Source: Chloroflexota bacterium (GTDB lineage Bacteria; Chloroflexota; Dehalococcoidia; GIF9; UBA5629). Taken from it: a stretch of 5,130 bases of DNA. This document shows positions 1 through 5,130 of this stretch, piece after piece (positions within the stretch are counted from its first letter, which is position 1; each line of letters begins with the position of its first letter). The notes beneath the pieces are model-generated. The model was not told the origin of the DNA. It made no database searches and saw only the letters and a list, made by a program, of their open reading frames with translations. The translations under genes were made by a program, and so were the position numbers. The stretch covers positions 1 to 5,130 of the forward strand of contig JAPLHJ010000197.1 of the NCBI GenBank assembly GCA_026389675.1, read 5' to 3'.

Positions 1-1150
1 AAAGAGGCGTGTATTATATGCCGCCCTGGGCGTTGTCATAGGTACTATGACTGTCGTTGGCATACTCACCATCGCCTCCGCCGGTGAGGCGAAGATATAT
101 AAGCAACTGGAACAATACGGGCCAAATTTAACGGTGATACCGGCGATAAACAACCTGGATATGAAATTGGGCAATCTGAGCATGGGCACACTGACAGTCG
201 GGGAAAATTATATCCCCGAGGACCAGTTGCCCAAAATCAGGCAAATAGCGGACAGTAAAATTAGAGAGGCTTTGAAAATCACCGACGAGGGAGATATTGC
301 TACGATCGCACCCAAGCTTTTTGAGAACACGAAGGTAAACGGAGTATCGCTGGTGGTTGTCGGTGTAGACCCGCAGCAAGAAAGGATAGTCAAGTCGTGG
401 TGGGAGGTTGGAAAGGGGGCCTATCTCGACGGAACGGACCAGGCGCTGGTTGGAGCGATAGCGGCCGATCTGCTCAAACTGAATGTAGGCGATACGTTGT
501 CGCTCAATGAAAGCAGCGTGAAAGTTGCCGGCATTCTCAAGGAAACCGGGGCGAGCGATGATTATCAGATCTTCGCTCCACTGCCCACCGTTCAAAAGGC
601 ATTTAATAAGGAAAATGTAATTTCATCCCTTGATATCCGGGCCCTGTGCAACGCCTGCCCGGTGGAAATGATCGCAAATAGCATAAACCAGAACATACCG
701 GGAGTCCGTGCGATTGCTGTGAAACAGATAGCTCAATCTGAAATGGGACTGGTAGCAAAAATGAACAGCATGATGTTCGCACTTGCGGGCATTACTCTGA
801 TGGTGGGACTGTTCGGGGTCGTCAACACCATGATGTCGTCGGTGCACGAAAGGACCAAAGACATCGGGATCATGAGAGCAGTCGGGGCATCCCGTAAACA
901 GATAATCAAGATTTTCATATTTGAAGCTGTTGTTATCGGAATCATCGGAGGCATCGCAGGATATTTACTGGGGACCGCCCTGGCGTACTTGATCGGGCCA
1001 CTGGTCTTCGAGGGAACGGCGGTATATTTTGTACCCCAGTATTTCCCGCTGGCCCTGGCCGTGTCAATCGCCGTTGCCGTGGCAGCGGCTGTTTACCCGG
1101 CTGTGAAGGCAGCCGAGATCAGGGTTGCCGATTCATTCAGGTCCGAGTGA
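1..1150 (+). CDS. FtsX/MacB-type ABC transporter permease, 5' end outside window
   Basis: This is a membrane subunit of an ABC transporter that pairs with the ATPase just downstream. The reading frame is open to the left edge. An ATG exists at 47, but the 15 codons before it read KRRVLYAALGVVIGT, which is the beginning of the family's first membrane helix, so the true start lies upstream. Numbering from the ATG at 47, the layout is typical of the family: helix 1 (about -11 to 12), a large extracytoplasmic domain (about 15-238), then helices near 241-260, 287-313 and 333-352. The cytoplasmic loop HERTKDIGIMRAVGASRKQI (267-286) is the conserved coupling segment that contacts the ATPase. The outer domain contains a CNAC motif (Cys201, Cys204) that ordinary MacB and LolC/E proteins lack as far as I know. 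MacB-like macrolide export is the default database name. The neighbouring FtrD-like lipoprotein points instead to the permeases of p19/Ftr iron clusters. The fold is certain and the substrate is inferred. Confidence 0.93.
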   Translation, partial: KRRVLYAALGVVIGTMTVVGILTIASAGEAKIYKQLEQYGPNLTVIPAINNLDMKLGNLSMGTLTVGENYIPEDQLPKIRQIADSKIREALKITDEGDIATIAPKLFENTKVNGVSLVVVGVDPQQERIVKSWWEVGKGAYLDGTDQALVGAIAADLLKLNVGDTLSLNESSVKVAGILKETGASDDYQIFAPLPTVQKAFNKENVISSLDIRALCNACPVEMIANSINQNIPGVRAIAVKQIAQSEMGLVAKMNSMMFALAGITLMVGLFGVVNTMMSSVHERTKDIGIMRAVGASRKQIIKIFIFEAVVIGIIGGIAGYLLGTALAYLIGPLVFEGTAVYFVPQYFPLALAVSIAVAVAAAVYPAVKAAEIRVADSFRSE

Positions 1151-1185
1151 CCAGGCCGGGTTATTTCATATAAAAGGAGTTATAT

Positions 1186-1890
1186 ATGCTGGAAGTCAGG
1201 AACGCATCAAAAATATATGGCGAGGGGCCAACCCGGGTAGTCGCCCTGGACAATGTATCGCTGGAAGTAGAAAACGGGAACTTCATAGCCGTCATGGGGC
1301 CATCCGGAAGCGGTAAATCCACCCTGCTAAATATCATAGGCGGATTGGATCAGCTCTCGAGCGGCGAGGTGATACTCGATGGAAAGCGCATTGACGGCTA
1401 TGACGAAAATGCCCTGGTTGAAATAAGGAGGGGTAAAATCGCCTACGTTTTCCAACAGTATCACCTTCTCCCCTCACTGACCGCCCTGGAAAACGTGTTA
1501 ATGCCTCTTGTCTTCGCGGGCAAAGGACAGAATGAAAAGGAGGCCCTGGACATATTGAAAAGAGTGGGCCTCGAAAAAAGAGCCGGCCATAAGCCCTCCC
1601 AACTGAGCGGCGGCGAACAACAGCGGGTGGCAATCGCGAGGACACTGGTTACCAGCCCGGAGCTTATCCTGGCTGATGAACCCACGGGCAACATGGACCA
1701 GAAAACTGGGAACGAGATACTGGAGCTGTTCAAAGAGCTCAATGCGGAAGGACGCAGCATCGTCATGGTCACACACAGCCCCGATATAGCCAAACACGCA
1801 AAGGAAATAATTTACCTGCAGGACGGCCAGGTTATCAAGAGGACCAATAATCACCGCGGGGAAGTCCCCTGCGAAATGAACAGCCGTTGA
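1186..1890 (+). CDS. LolD/MacB-type ABC transporter ATP-binding protein
   Basis: This cytoplasmic ATPase of 234 residues is the usual length for the LolD/MacB/FtsE class and should power the permease encoded 35 bases upstream. All nucleotide-binding motifs are intact: Walker A GPSGSGKST (38-46), Q-loop Gln90 in YVFQQYHLLP, signature LSGGEQQR (140-147), Walker B LILADEP (160-166) with catalytic Glu165, D-loop near 168-171, and H-loop His197 in VTHSPD. The stretch NIIGGLD after Walker A is typical of this subfamily. The ATG at 1186 is preceded by AAGGAG at 1174-1179 with good spacing, so the start is well supported. A 17-residue tail follows the last core strand (LQDGQVIK) and shows nothing notable. 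Type VII ABC systems of this class usually act on substrates or proteins at the outer membrane face and need not pump across the bilayer. The physiological substrate cannot be read from this subunit. Confidence 0.96.
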   Translation: MLEVRNASKIYGEGPTRVVALDNVSLEVENGNFIAVMGPSGSGKSTLLNIIGGLDQLSSGEVILDGKRIDGYDENALVEIRRGKIAYVFQQYHLLPSLTALENVLMPLVFAGKGQNEKEALDILKRVGLEKRAGHKPSQLSGGEQQRVAIARTLVTSPELILADEPTGNMDQKTGNEILELFKELNAEGRSIVMVTHSPDIAKHAKEIIYLQDGQVIKRTNNHRGEVPCEMNSR

Positions 1891-1949
1891 GTTGGATCAA
1901 ACCGAAAAACCCTGAGTTAAAAATATTCGATATAAGGAGGACATAGCCC

Positions 1950-2546
1950 ATGAATAGAAAATTAGCATTAACCATAGTCTTATTATCCCTGGTTTCAATC
2001 CTGGCCGCCTGCGCCGGCCAGGCGGCGGCAACAGGATCCACGCAGGCACCTGCGACATCGCCGGCACAACCGACTCCGGCGGTTGCTGCAACCACAACAC
2101 CCCAAACCCAACCGGTACCCCCGGCAACTACGGCGCCAAAGCCCGCCGGACCTATAAAGGCGAAGGAGATTACAGCCTCAGTGAGCAATGATACTGTCTC
2201 CATCCCGGTAAAGGTAGTCCAGGATAATTGGAACAATCACTTCCTGGTAAATGCCCCTAGCGGTTCAATGGGCTTTATGGCGTATGTATTGGACAACGTG
2301 ATATATGTTCGCGCCAGTATCTGTCCACCCTGCAGGGGAAAAACTTATACTCTTGACGGAAATACCCTGGTCTGCGATGTATGCGCAACCACTTTTAACG
2401 CCAAAACAGGTATAGGAATAGCCGGCGCCTGCGTGAACTATCCCAAAGCATCAGTACCCTACACGGTTGCCGATGGGAACGTGATTATGAAGGTTAACGA
2501 CCTTGCGACAGCCTACCAAAACACGCTTAAATCCGGGCTGCCTTAA
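1950..2546 (+). CDS. Lipoprotein with FtrD-like (DUF2318) iron-sulfur/thiol domain
   Basis: This is a surface-anchored protein of 198 residues. The N-terminus has a signal peptide (MNRK, then a hydrophobic run) ending in the lipobox LAAC, with Cys21 as the lipidated residue. Residues 22-68 form a low-complexity linker of Ala, Thr, Pro and Gln. The folded part (about 69-195) matches my knowledge of the DUF2318/FtrD-like family: CPPC (125-128) followed by RGK, then CDVC (142-145), TTFNAKTG (147-154), and GACVNYP with Cys161. The two CxxC pairs suggest an iron-sulfur cluster or another metal or thiol centre. FtrD-like proteins act in ferrous-iron uptake together with P19/FtrA and an Ftr1-type permease, and in Campylobacter a relative sits beside two FtsX-type permeases and a LolD-type ATPase, as here. 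AAGGAGG at 1934-1940 supports the ATG at 1950. The gap to the ATPase is 59 bases and a terminator follows, so it ends the operon. The family call is firm; an iron role is inferred from context. Confidence 0.9.
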   Translation: MNRKLALTIVLLSLVSILAACAGQAAATGSTQAPATSPAQPTPAVAATTTPQTQPVPPATTAPKPAGPIKAKEITASVSNDTVSIPVKVVQDNWNNHFLVNAPSGSMGFMAYVLDNVIYVRASICPPCRGKTYTLDGNTLVCDVCATTFNAKTGIGIAGACVNYPKASVPYTVADGNVIMKVNDLATAYQNTLKSGLP

Positions 2547-2582
2547 AAGGTTTTACAGTATATGACTCCTTTCTCCCGGGAA

Positions 2583-2621
2583 AGGGACGAAGCGGTCGAT
2601 TCTTCGTCCCTCTCCCTTTTT
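2583..2621 (+). terminator. Rho-independent terminator of the ABC/lipoprotein operon
   Basis: AGGGACGAAG (2583-2592) pairs perfectly with CTTCGTCCCT (2602-2611), giving a 10-base-pair stem with a 9-base loop. After a short CTCCC spacer there is a run of five T (2617-2621), then ATT. It lies 36 bases past the lipoprotein stop codon and separates that operon from the downstream promoter. The T-run starts five bases from the stem, slightly further than ideal. Confidence 0.85.
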
Positions 2622-2649
2622 ATTACAACTTCACAAAACCTGATATAAG

Positions 2650-2683
2650 ATTTCATAATACTTTCACATTTAACGCTTAGAAT
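2650..2683 (+). promoter_or_regulatory. Candidate Pho-box-like promoter ahead of the SHOCT gene
   Basis: Two direct repeats with an 11-base period, ATTTCAT (2650-2656) and CTTTCAC (2661-2667), are separated by four A/T bases. Against the enterobacterial Pho-box consensus CTGTCATAWAWCTGTCAYAT, the stretch 2650-2669 matches at 16 of 20 positions by my hand count. A -10-like TAGAAT (2678-2683) lies 10 bases after the second repeat, close to the arrangement of PhoB-activated promoters, which lack a good -35. A transcript starting near 2690 would include the AAGGAG at 2707. The match is seen directly; control by a PhoB-family regulator is inference, and AT-rich DNA produces such matches by chance. 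A separate ordinary promoter reading (TTCACA 2630-2635, CATAAT 2654-2659, 18-base spacer) is also possible. Confidence 0.42.
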
Positions 2684-2719
2684 ATAAATACTAAAGGTAA
2701 TTAAGAAAGGAGTATTGAA

Positions 2720-2953
2720 ATGATGTATTCATGGTTCGGAGGAATGGGCTGGTGGATGGCGATTGCCGCCATTTTTTGCGTCTTATTCTGGGGCGGAATC
2801 ATCTGGCTGATAGTATGGGGAGTAAACAAAGCTACCGGCCACCGGGATTCAGGCGCCGCGCTTAACAGCCCGTTAGAGATCGCCAAGGCACGATACGCCA
2901 GGTCCGAGATTACGAGGGAACAATTCGAGCAGATCAAGAAAGACCTGGTGTAG
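2720..2953 (+). CDS. Small membrane protein with C-terminal SHOCT motif
   Basis: This protein of 77 residues has one hydrophobic helix and a short cytoplasmic tail. The start is an ATGATG pair. AAGGAG at 2707-2712 sits seven bases before the first ATG, which is therefore preferred. Residues 1-12 are rich in Met, Gly and Trp; a membrane span covers about 12-34; a basic and polar linker follows (about 35-49). Residues 50-77 (SPLEIAKARYARSEITREQF, then EQIKKDLV) are a textbook SHOCT motif, the short helical tail found at the C-termini of many small bacterial membrane proteins. SHOCT is thought to mediate oligomerisation or protein contacts, but no precise function is known for stand-alone members. 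It is transcribed apart from the upstream operon because a terminator and its own promoter region intervene. It faces a gene on the other strand, so it is probably monocistronic. Gene reality is near certain and the function is unknown. Confidence 0.88.
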   Translation: MMYSWFGGMGWWMAIAAIFCVLFWGGIIWLIVWGVNKATGHRDSGAALNSPLEIAKARYARSEITREQFEQIKKDLV

Positions 2954-3001
2954 TGAGTACAACTAAATATCGGAACTATTGGTCGTGATGGTAGAAGGAT
3001 A

Positions 3002-3076
3002 GTAGGGGCGCACCTTCAGGTACGCCCGTTCCGGCCGGGCCCGACTCCGCGGGCGGGTTTAAAAACCCGCCCCTAC
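3002..3076. repeat. Palindromic GTAGGGGCG repeat element (REP/MITE-like)
   Basis: Perfect 9-base terminal inverted repeats, GTAGGGGCG (3002-3010) and CGCCCCTAC (3068-3076), bound a GC-rich 75-base unit. Inside are two strong hairpins. GGGCGCACC (3006-3014) pairs with GGTACGCCC (3019-3027) with one mismatch around a TTCA loop. GGGCGGGTTT (3051-3060) is a perfect inverted repeat with AAACCCGCCC (3063-3072). Between them is the palindrome CGGGCCCG (3036-3043). The unit sits in the gap between two convergent genes and is far richer in G+C than its flanks. I see no target-site duplication and no open reading frame. From memory, similar GTAGGGGCG palindromes are dispersed in Chloroflexota and other genomes, but copy number cannot be judged here. 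It could also serve as a bidirectional transcription block, although it lacks a T-run. Confidence 0.72.
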
Positions 3077-3139
3077 AATTATTCGGATAATTACGGCTAT
3101 TCTGTTAGTTTCCATGATATTTCACAGCACGAAAACTCT

Positions 3140-3628
3140 TTATCCCAGGCCCGCCATCATGGCGCCAAGGTCAATGGGCTCAAAGGCGTCGAAGTTTATG
3201 TCACGCACCCGATGCATACCTTCCCACATTATCTTGTAGCCTTTCAGGGAACGGGCAAAGCCCATCCTCTTCTGGAACAGATCCATTTCCTGCTGCGTGC
3301 CTTCCCTGGCCTGGCCGGTGGTTCCCAGTAACCTTATTCCCGGGGGCGAGGGGAACTTACCGTCCATCAGCGCCCTGCCCCAGAACAGCTTTTCGGCGTT
3401 TATCGCCATCACGCAAACATGGGGGTTACGTCTGAGGTTCTCCGGCAGCCTGGATGGGAACTCCTCGAAATAGAAGCCGGTCTTGTCGTCCCGCAGGAAA
3501 AGGCCGCCGATGGGCGTAACATGCGGCGACCCATCGGGGTTCACCGTGGCCACCGCAAAATGAAAACAGCTCTTATAAGCATCATCAAATATCTTCAGTA
3601 TTTCGTTCCAGCGATCCCCAATTTCCAT
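3140..3628 (-). CDS. Pyridoxamine 5'-phosphate oxidase-like flavin-binding split-barrel protein
   Basis: This is a soluble protein of 162 residues, the usual size for small single-domain members of the FMN-binding split-barrel superfamily. Family hallmarks are the strand-turn-strand FAVATVNPDGSPHVTPIGG (24-42), where the NPDGxPHVTP segment is diagnostic, then GFYFEEFPSRLPENLRRNP (51-69), which corresponds to the segment that contacts the flavin phosphate, VCVMAIN (71-77), and a barrel strand near LLGTTGQAREG (100-110). After about residue 115 the sequence becomes helical and ends in a short Met/Gly-rich tail. A strong AAGGAGG (3635-3641 on this strand) six bases before the ATG fixes the start. 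These proteins bind FMN, F420 or heme, and the sequence does not say which. True vitamin B6 synthesis by PdxH is unlikely, because PdxH is longer and has its own C-terminal domain. It lies 91 bases downstream of the corrinoid-activator gene on the same strand, so cotranscription is possible but a functional link is not shown. Confidence 0.85.
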   Translation of the reverse strand: MEIGDRWNEILKIFDDAYKSCFHFAVATVNPDGSPHVTPIGGLFLRDDKTGFYFEEFPSRLPENLRRNPHVCVMAINAEKLFWGRALMDGKFPSPPGIRLLGTTGQAREGTQQEMDLFQKRMGFARSLKGYKIMWEGMHRVRDINFDAFEPIDLGAMMAGLG

Positions 3629-3719
3629 GTATAACCTCCTTAGTATCCGGTGGGTCTGAATTCAACGAGGTCTAACCGCGTAAGCAGGCCAGTTAACGCG
3701 GACATTTCCACTTTCAAAA

Positions 3720-5130
3720 TCACTGCCTGATATTCAACGCTTCAACATATAATTCCATAAAATCAGGCCTATCGGCAAGTTCCAGGTAATTCACCCGGCC
3801 CGCCAGCGTTTCGGCTTTTTCGCGGGCTGCCCGGGAAACCAAAACCATGCATGCGCCCGCGCCTGCCGCATTACCTACCTGGCTGAACCGCTTCAGTGGC
3901 AGGTCCGGGAGCATGCCCACCCGGATGGCGCTTTTTATATCGATATAGTTGCCAAATGTGCCGGCGATAATTATGCGTTTAACATCCGGCGCGGCTATGC
4001 CCTCTGATTTGAGCAAAACGTTGATCCCGGTGCGGATGGCCGCCTTGGCCAATTGCAGCTCCCGCACATCACCCTGCGTAATCACGATATCTTCTCCGTT
4101 GAGGGATTCCTCACCGCCGGCAACCTGTACCTGTAGCTGCCCTTGATTTGCACGGACCAGCGGATGCCCTTTATCCATCCTGCCTCCGGAGTCGATAACC
4201 CCCTCATTGTACATCTGTGCGACAGCATCAAGTATGCCCGAACCACAGATTCCCACCGGCCTGCCCCTGCCAATAGTCCTGTATTTGACCTTGCCATCTC
4301 TAATAATAATTTTATCTATAGCCCCGGGCGAAGCTTTGACTCCGAATTTTATATGTGCTCCTTCAAAGGCCGGCCCTGATGCGCAGGAAACGCTGGTGAT
4401 TTTACCACCGGTCACCAGCGATATCTCCGTATTGGTGCCAATATCTACAATCAGGGTGGCGGCCATGATATCGAGGGCGCCTGTAGCTGTAAGCACAGCC
4501 ACGTGGTCGCCACCCACGTAACCCCCGATATTGGGAAGGAAATATACATCGGCACCCGGCGCTGATTTAAGCCCCAATTCGTTTGCGTTGATATTAATGG
4601 AGTTCTTTACCCATGGCAGATAAGGCGCTTGTGCCAGCTGAGCAACCGGCAATCCCAGTACCAGGTGGTGCATAGCTGTATTGCCGCATATGACCACCTG
4701 CCTGATCCGGCCTGATTCCACACCGGCCTTTGCAGACAATTCCATTATCAGCCCGTCAACCGCAGTTGTAGCCGTGTTTTTCAGGTCCTGGCCGCCGGCG
4801 GGTGAGCTCAGGGCATAGGTGATGCGGCTGATTACATCATCGCCGTAAACGGCCTGTGGGTTAGCCATGGCATAATTACCCGGGATGTTGCCGTCCCCAA
4901 GGTTGACTATGTATCCCGCTATCTTGGTGGTCCCCAGATCGATAGCGACACCGTAAGCCCTGCGGGCATGCCTGTCCGGAACTATTTTGGCTAATAGCTC
5001 CTCCTTGAATGCGGGACTGGAAGCGAGGTCATCGCCGGAGGGAAGGTAAACGACAAGGTCAGCGGCGGGCTTTACCCGGCATGATAGCCGCCAACCCCGT
5101 TCCAACTCATCGGTGGATAATATCTTCAAT
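3720..5130 (-). CDS. RACE-type corrinoid-enzyme reductive activator (ferredoxin + ASKHA, DUF4445), 5' end outside window
   Basis: Proteins of this family use ATP to drive reduction of an inactive Co(II) corrinoid back to Co(I) in methyltransferases or the corrinoid iron-sulfur protein. The frame is open to the right edge. A TTG at 5129 is an artefactual start, because the first residues (ELERGWRLSC, 8-17 of the visible 469) are the end of a plant-type 2Fe-2S ferredoxin domain. Cys17 would be its last cluster ligand, and the other three cysteines lie outside. The ATPase part is well conserved: phosphate-binding GVAIDLGTT (60-68), NPQAVYGDDVISRI (90-103), CGNTAMHHLVLGLP (148-161), NIGGYVGGD (200-208), second phosphate loop VDIGTNTE (228-235), SGPAFEGA (251-258), GICGSGILD (293-301), TQGDVRELQLAKAAI (351-365), and adenosine-site AGTFGNYID (389-397). 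Full-length relatives run to about 600-650 residues, so well over 100 are missing. RamA and AcsV/RACo are close functional analogues; which methyltransferase this one serves is unknown. Confidence 0.93.
   Translation of the reverse strand, partial: LKILSTDELERGWRLSCRVKPAADLVVYLPSGDDLASSPAFKEELLAKIVPDRHARRAYGVAIDLGTTKIAGYIVNLGDGNIPGNYAMANPQAVYGDDVISRITYALSSPAGGQDLKNTATTAVDGLIMELSAKAGVESGRIRQVVICGNTAMHHLVLGLPVAQLAQAPYLPWVKNSININANELGLKSAPGADVYFLPNIGGYVGGDHVAVLTATGALDIMAATLIVDIGTNTEISLVTGGKITSVSCASGPAFEGAHIKFGVKASPGAIDKIIIRDGKVKYRTIGRGRPVGICGSGILDAVAQMYNEGVIDSGGRMDKGHPLVRANQGQLQVQVAGGEESLNGEDIVITQGDVRELQLAKAAIRTGINVLLKSEGIAAPDVKRIIIAGTFGNYIDIKSAIRVGMLPDLPLKRFSQVGNAAGAGACMVLVSRAAREKAETLAGRVNYLELADRPDFMELYVEALNIRQ

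Noticed and set aside
47..49. ATG at 47 as the start of the permease gene
   Set aside because: The open frame continues leftward to the window edge and encodes the beginning of the first membrane helix. There is no Shine-Dalgarno sequence before this ATG.
1334..1854. Several open frames of 100-118 codons on the - strand opposite the ATPase gene
   Set aside because: They lie antisense to a fully conserved ABC ATPase, encode low-complexity or unrecognisable peptides, and have no convincing ribosome binding sites.
1858..1869. GGGG/CCCC mini-hairpin near the end of the ATPase gene
   Set aside because: It is four or five base pairs inside coding sequence, with no T-run. This is expected by chance in GC-rich codons.
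1835..2236. 133-codon - strand open frame opposite the lipoprotein gene
   Set aside because: Its Gly/Ala/Val-rich middle is simply the complement of the lipoprotein's A/T/P linker, and it spans the intergenic ribosome binding site region.
2630..2659. Ordinary sigma-70 promoter TTCACA (2630-2635), 18-base spacer, CATAAT (2654-2659)
   Set aside because: It is plausible but overlaps the Pho-box-like repeats and gives a longer leader. I kept the Pho-box reading as the main call and mention this as an alternative.
3077..3139. Remaining gap sequence before the convergent flavin-protein gene
   Set aside because: I found no open frame, terminator with T-run or promoter worth calling here.
3676..3701. 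CCGCGT (3676-3681) and ACGCGG (3696-3701) stem-loop in the gap after the corrinoid-activator gene, considered as a terminator
   Set aside because: The stem is only six base pairs with a 14-base loop, and no T-run follows on the - strand. It is too weak to call, though it could influence the mRNA between the two genes.
4143..4521. Plus-strand open frames of 78 and 104 codons opposite the corrinoid-activator gene
   Set aside because: They are antisense shadows of a well-conserved ASKHA domain with no recognisable protein features.
5127..5129. TTG as the start of the corrinoid-activator gene
   Set aside because: The residues that follow are the end of a ferredoxin domain including its last cysteine ligand, so the coding region must extend past the right edge.

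Overview
The window is a dense bacterial stretch of roughly 50% G+C with Shine-Dalgarno-led genes. It shows no rRNA, tRNA, CRISPR or transposase. The lineage cannot be fixed from the sequence. An A/T/P-rich lipoprotein linker, a tiny SHOCT membrane protein, a corrinoid-activation ATPase and a GTAGGGGCG-type palindromic repeat together would fit an anaerobic member of the Chloroflexota (Dehalococcoidia-like). That placement is inference, at low to moderate confidence.

Left half, + strand (1-2546). Three genes lie in one direction with short gaps of 35 and 59 bases, each of the last two with its own strong ribosome binding site. They encode an FtsX/MacB-type ABC permease (5' end outside the window), a LolD/MacB-type ABC ATPase, and a lipoprotein carrying an FtrD-like (DUF2318) cysteine domain. 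In the Campylobacter p19 cluster and related FetMP/Ftr clusters, this same combination accompanies a ferrous-iron permease, so an extracytoplasmic iron or redox role is more likely than drug export. The permease has a CxxC pair in its outer domain that echoes the two CxxC pairs of the lipoprotein. A clear intrinsic terminator (2583-2621) closes the unit.

Middle (2547-3139). After the terminator comes an AT-rich promoter region with a good match to the enterobacterial Pho box and a correctly placed -10 element. It is followed by a 77-residue membrane protein with a C-terminal SHOCT motif. The gap between this gene and the convergent gene beyond holds a 75-base palindromic repeat with perfect 9-base terminal inverted repeats.

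Right half, - strand (3140-5130). Reading leftward, the first gene is the large C-terminal part of a RACE-type protein, a reductive activator of corrinoid enzymes (2Fe-2S ferredoxin plus ASKHA ATPase, DUF4445). Its ferredoxin part is cut off by the right edge. After a 91-base gap comes a small flavin-binding split-barrel protein of the pyridoxamine 5'-phosphate oxidase-like family. The two may be cotranscribed. No corrinoid protein or methyltransferase partner lies in the window.
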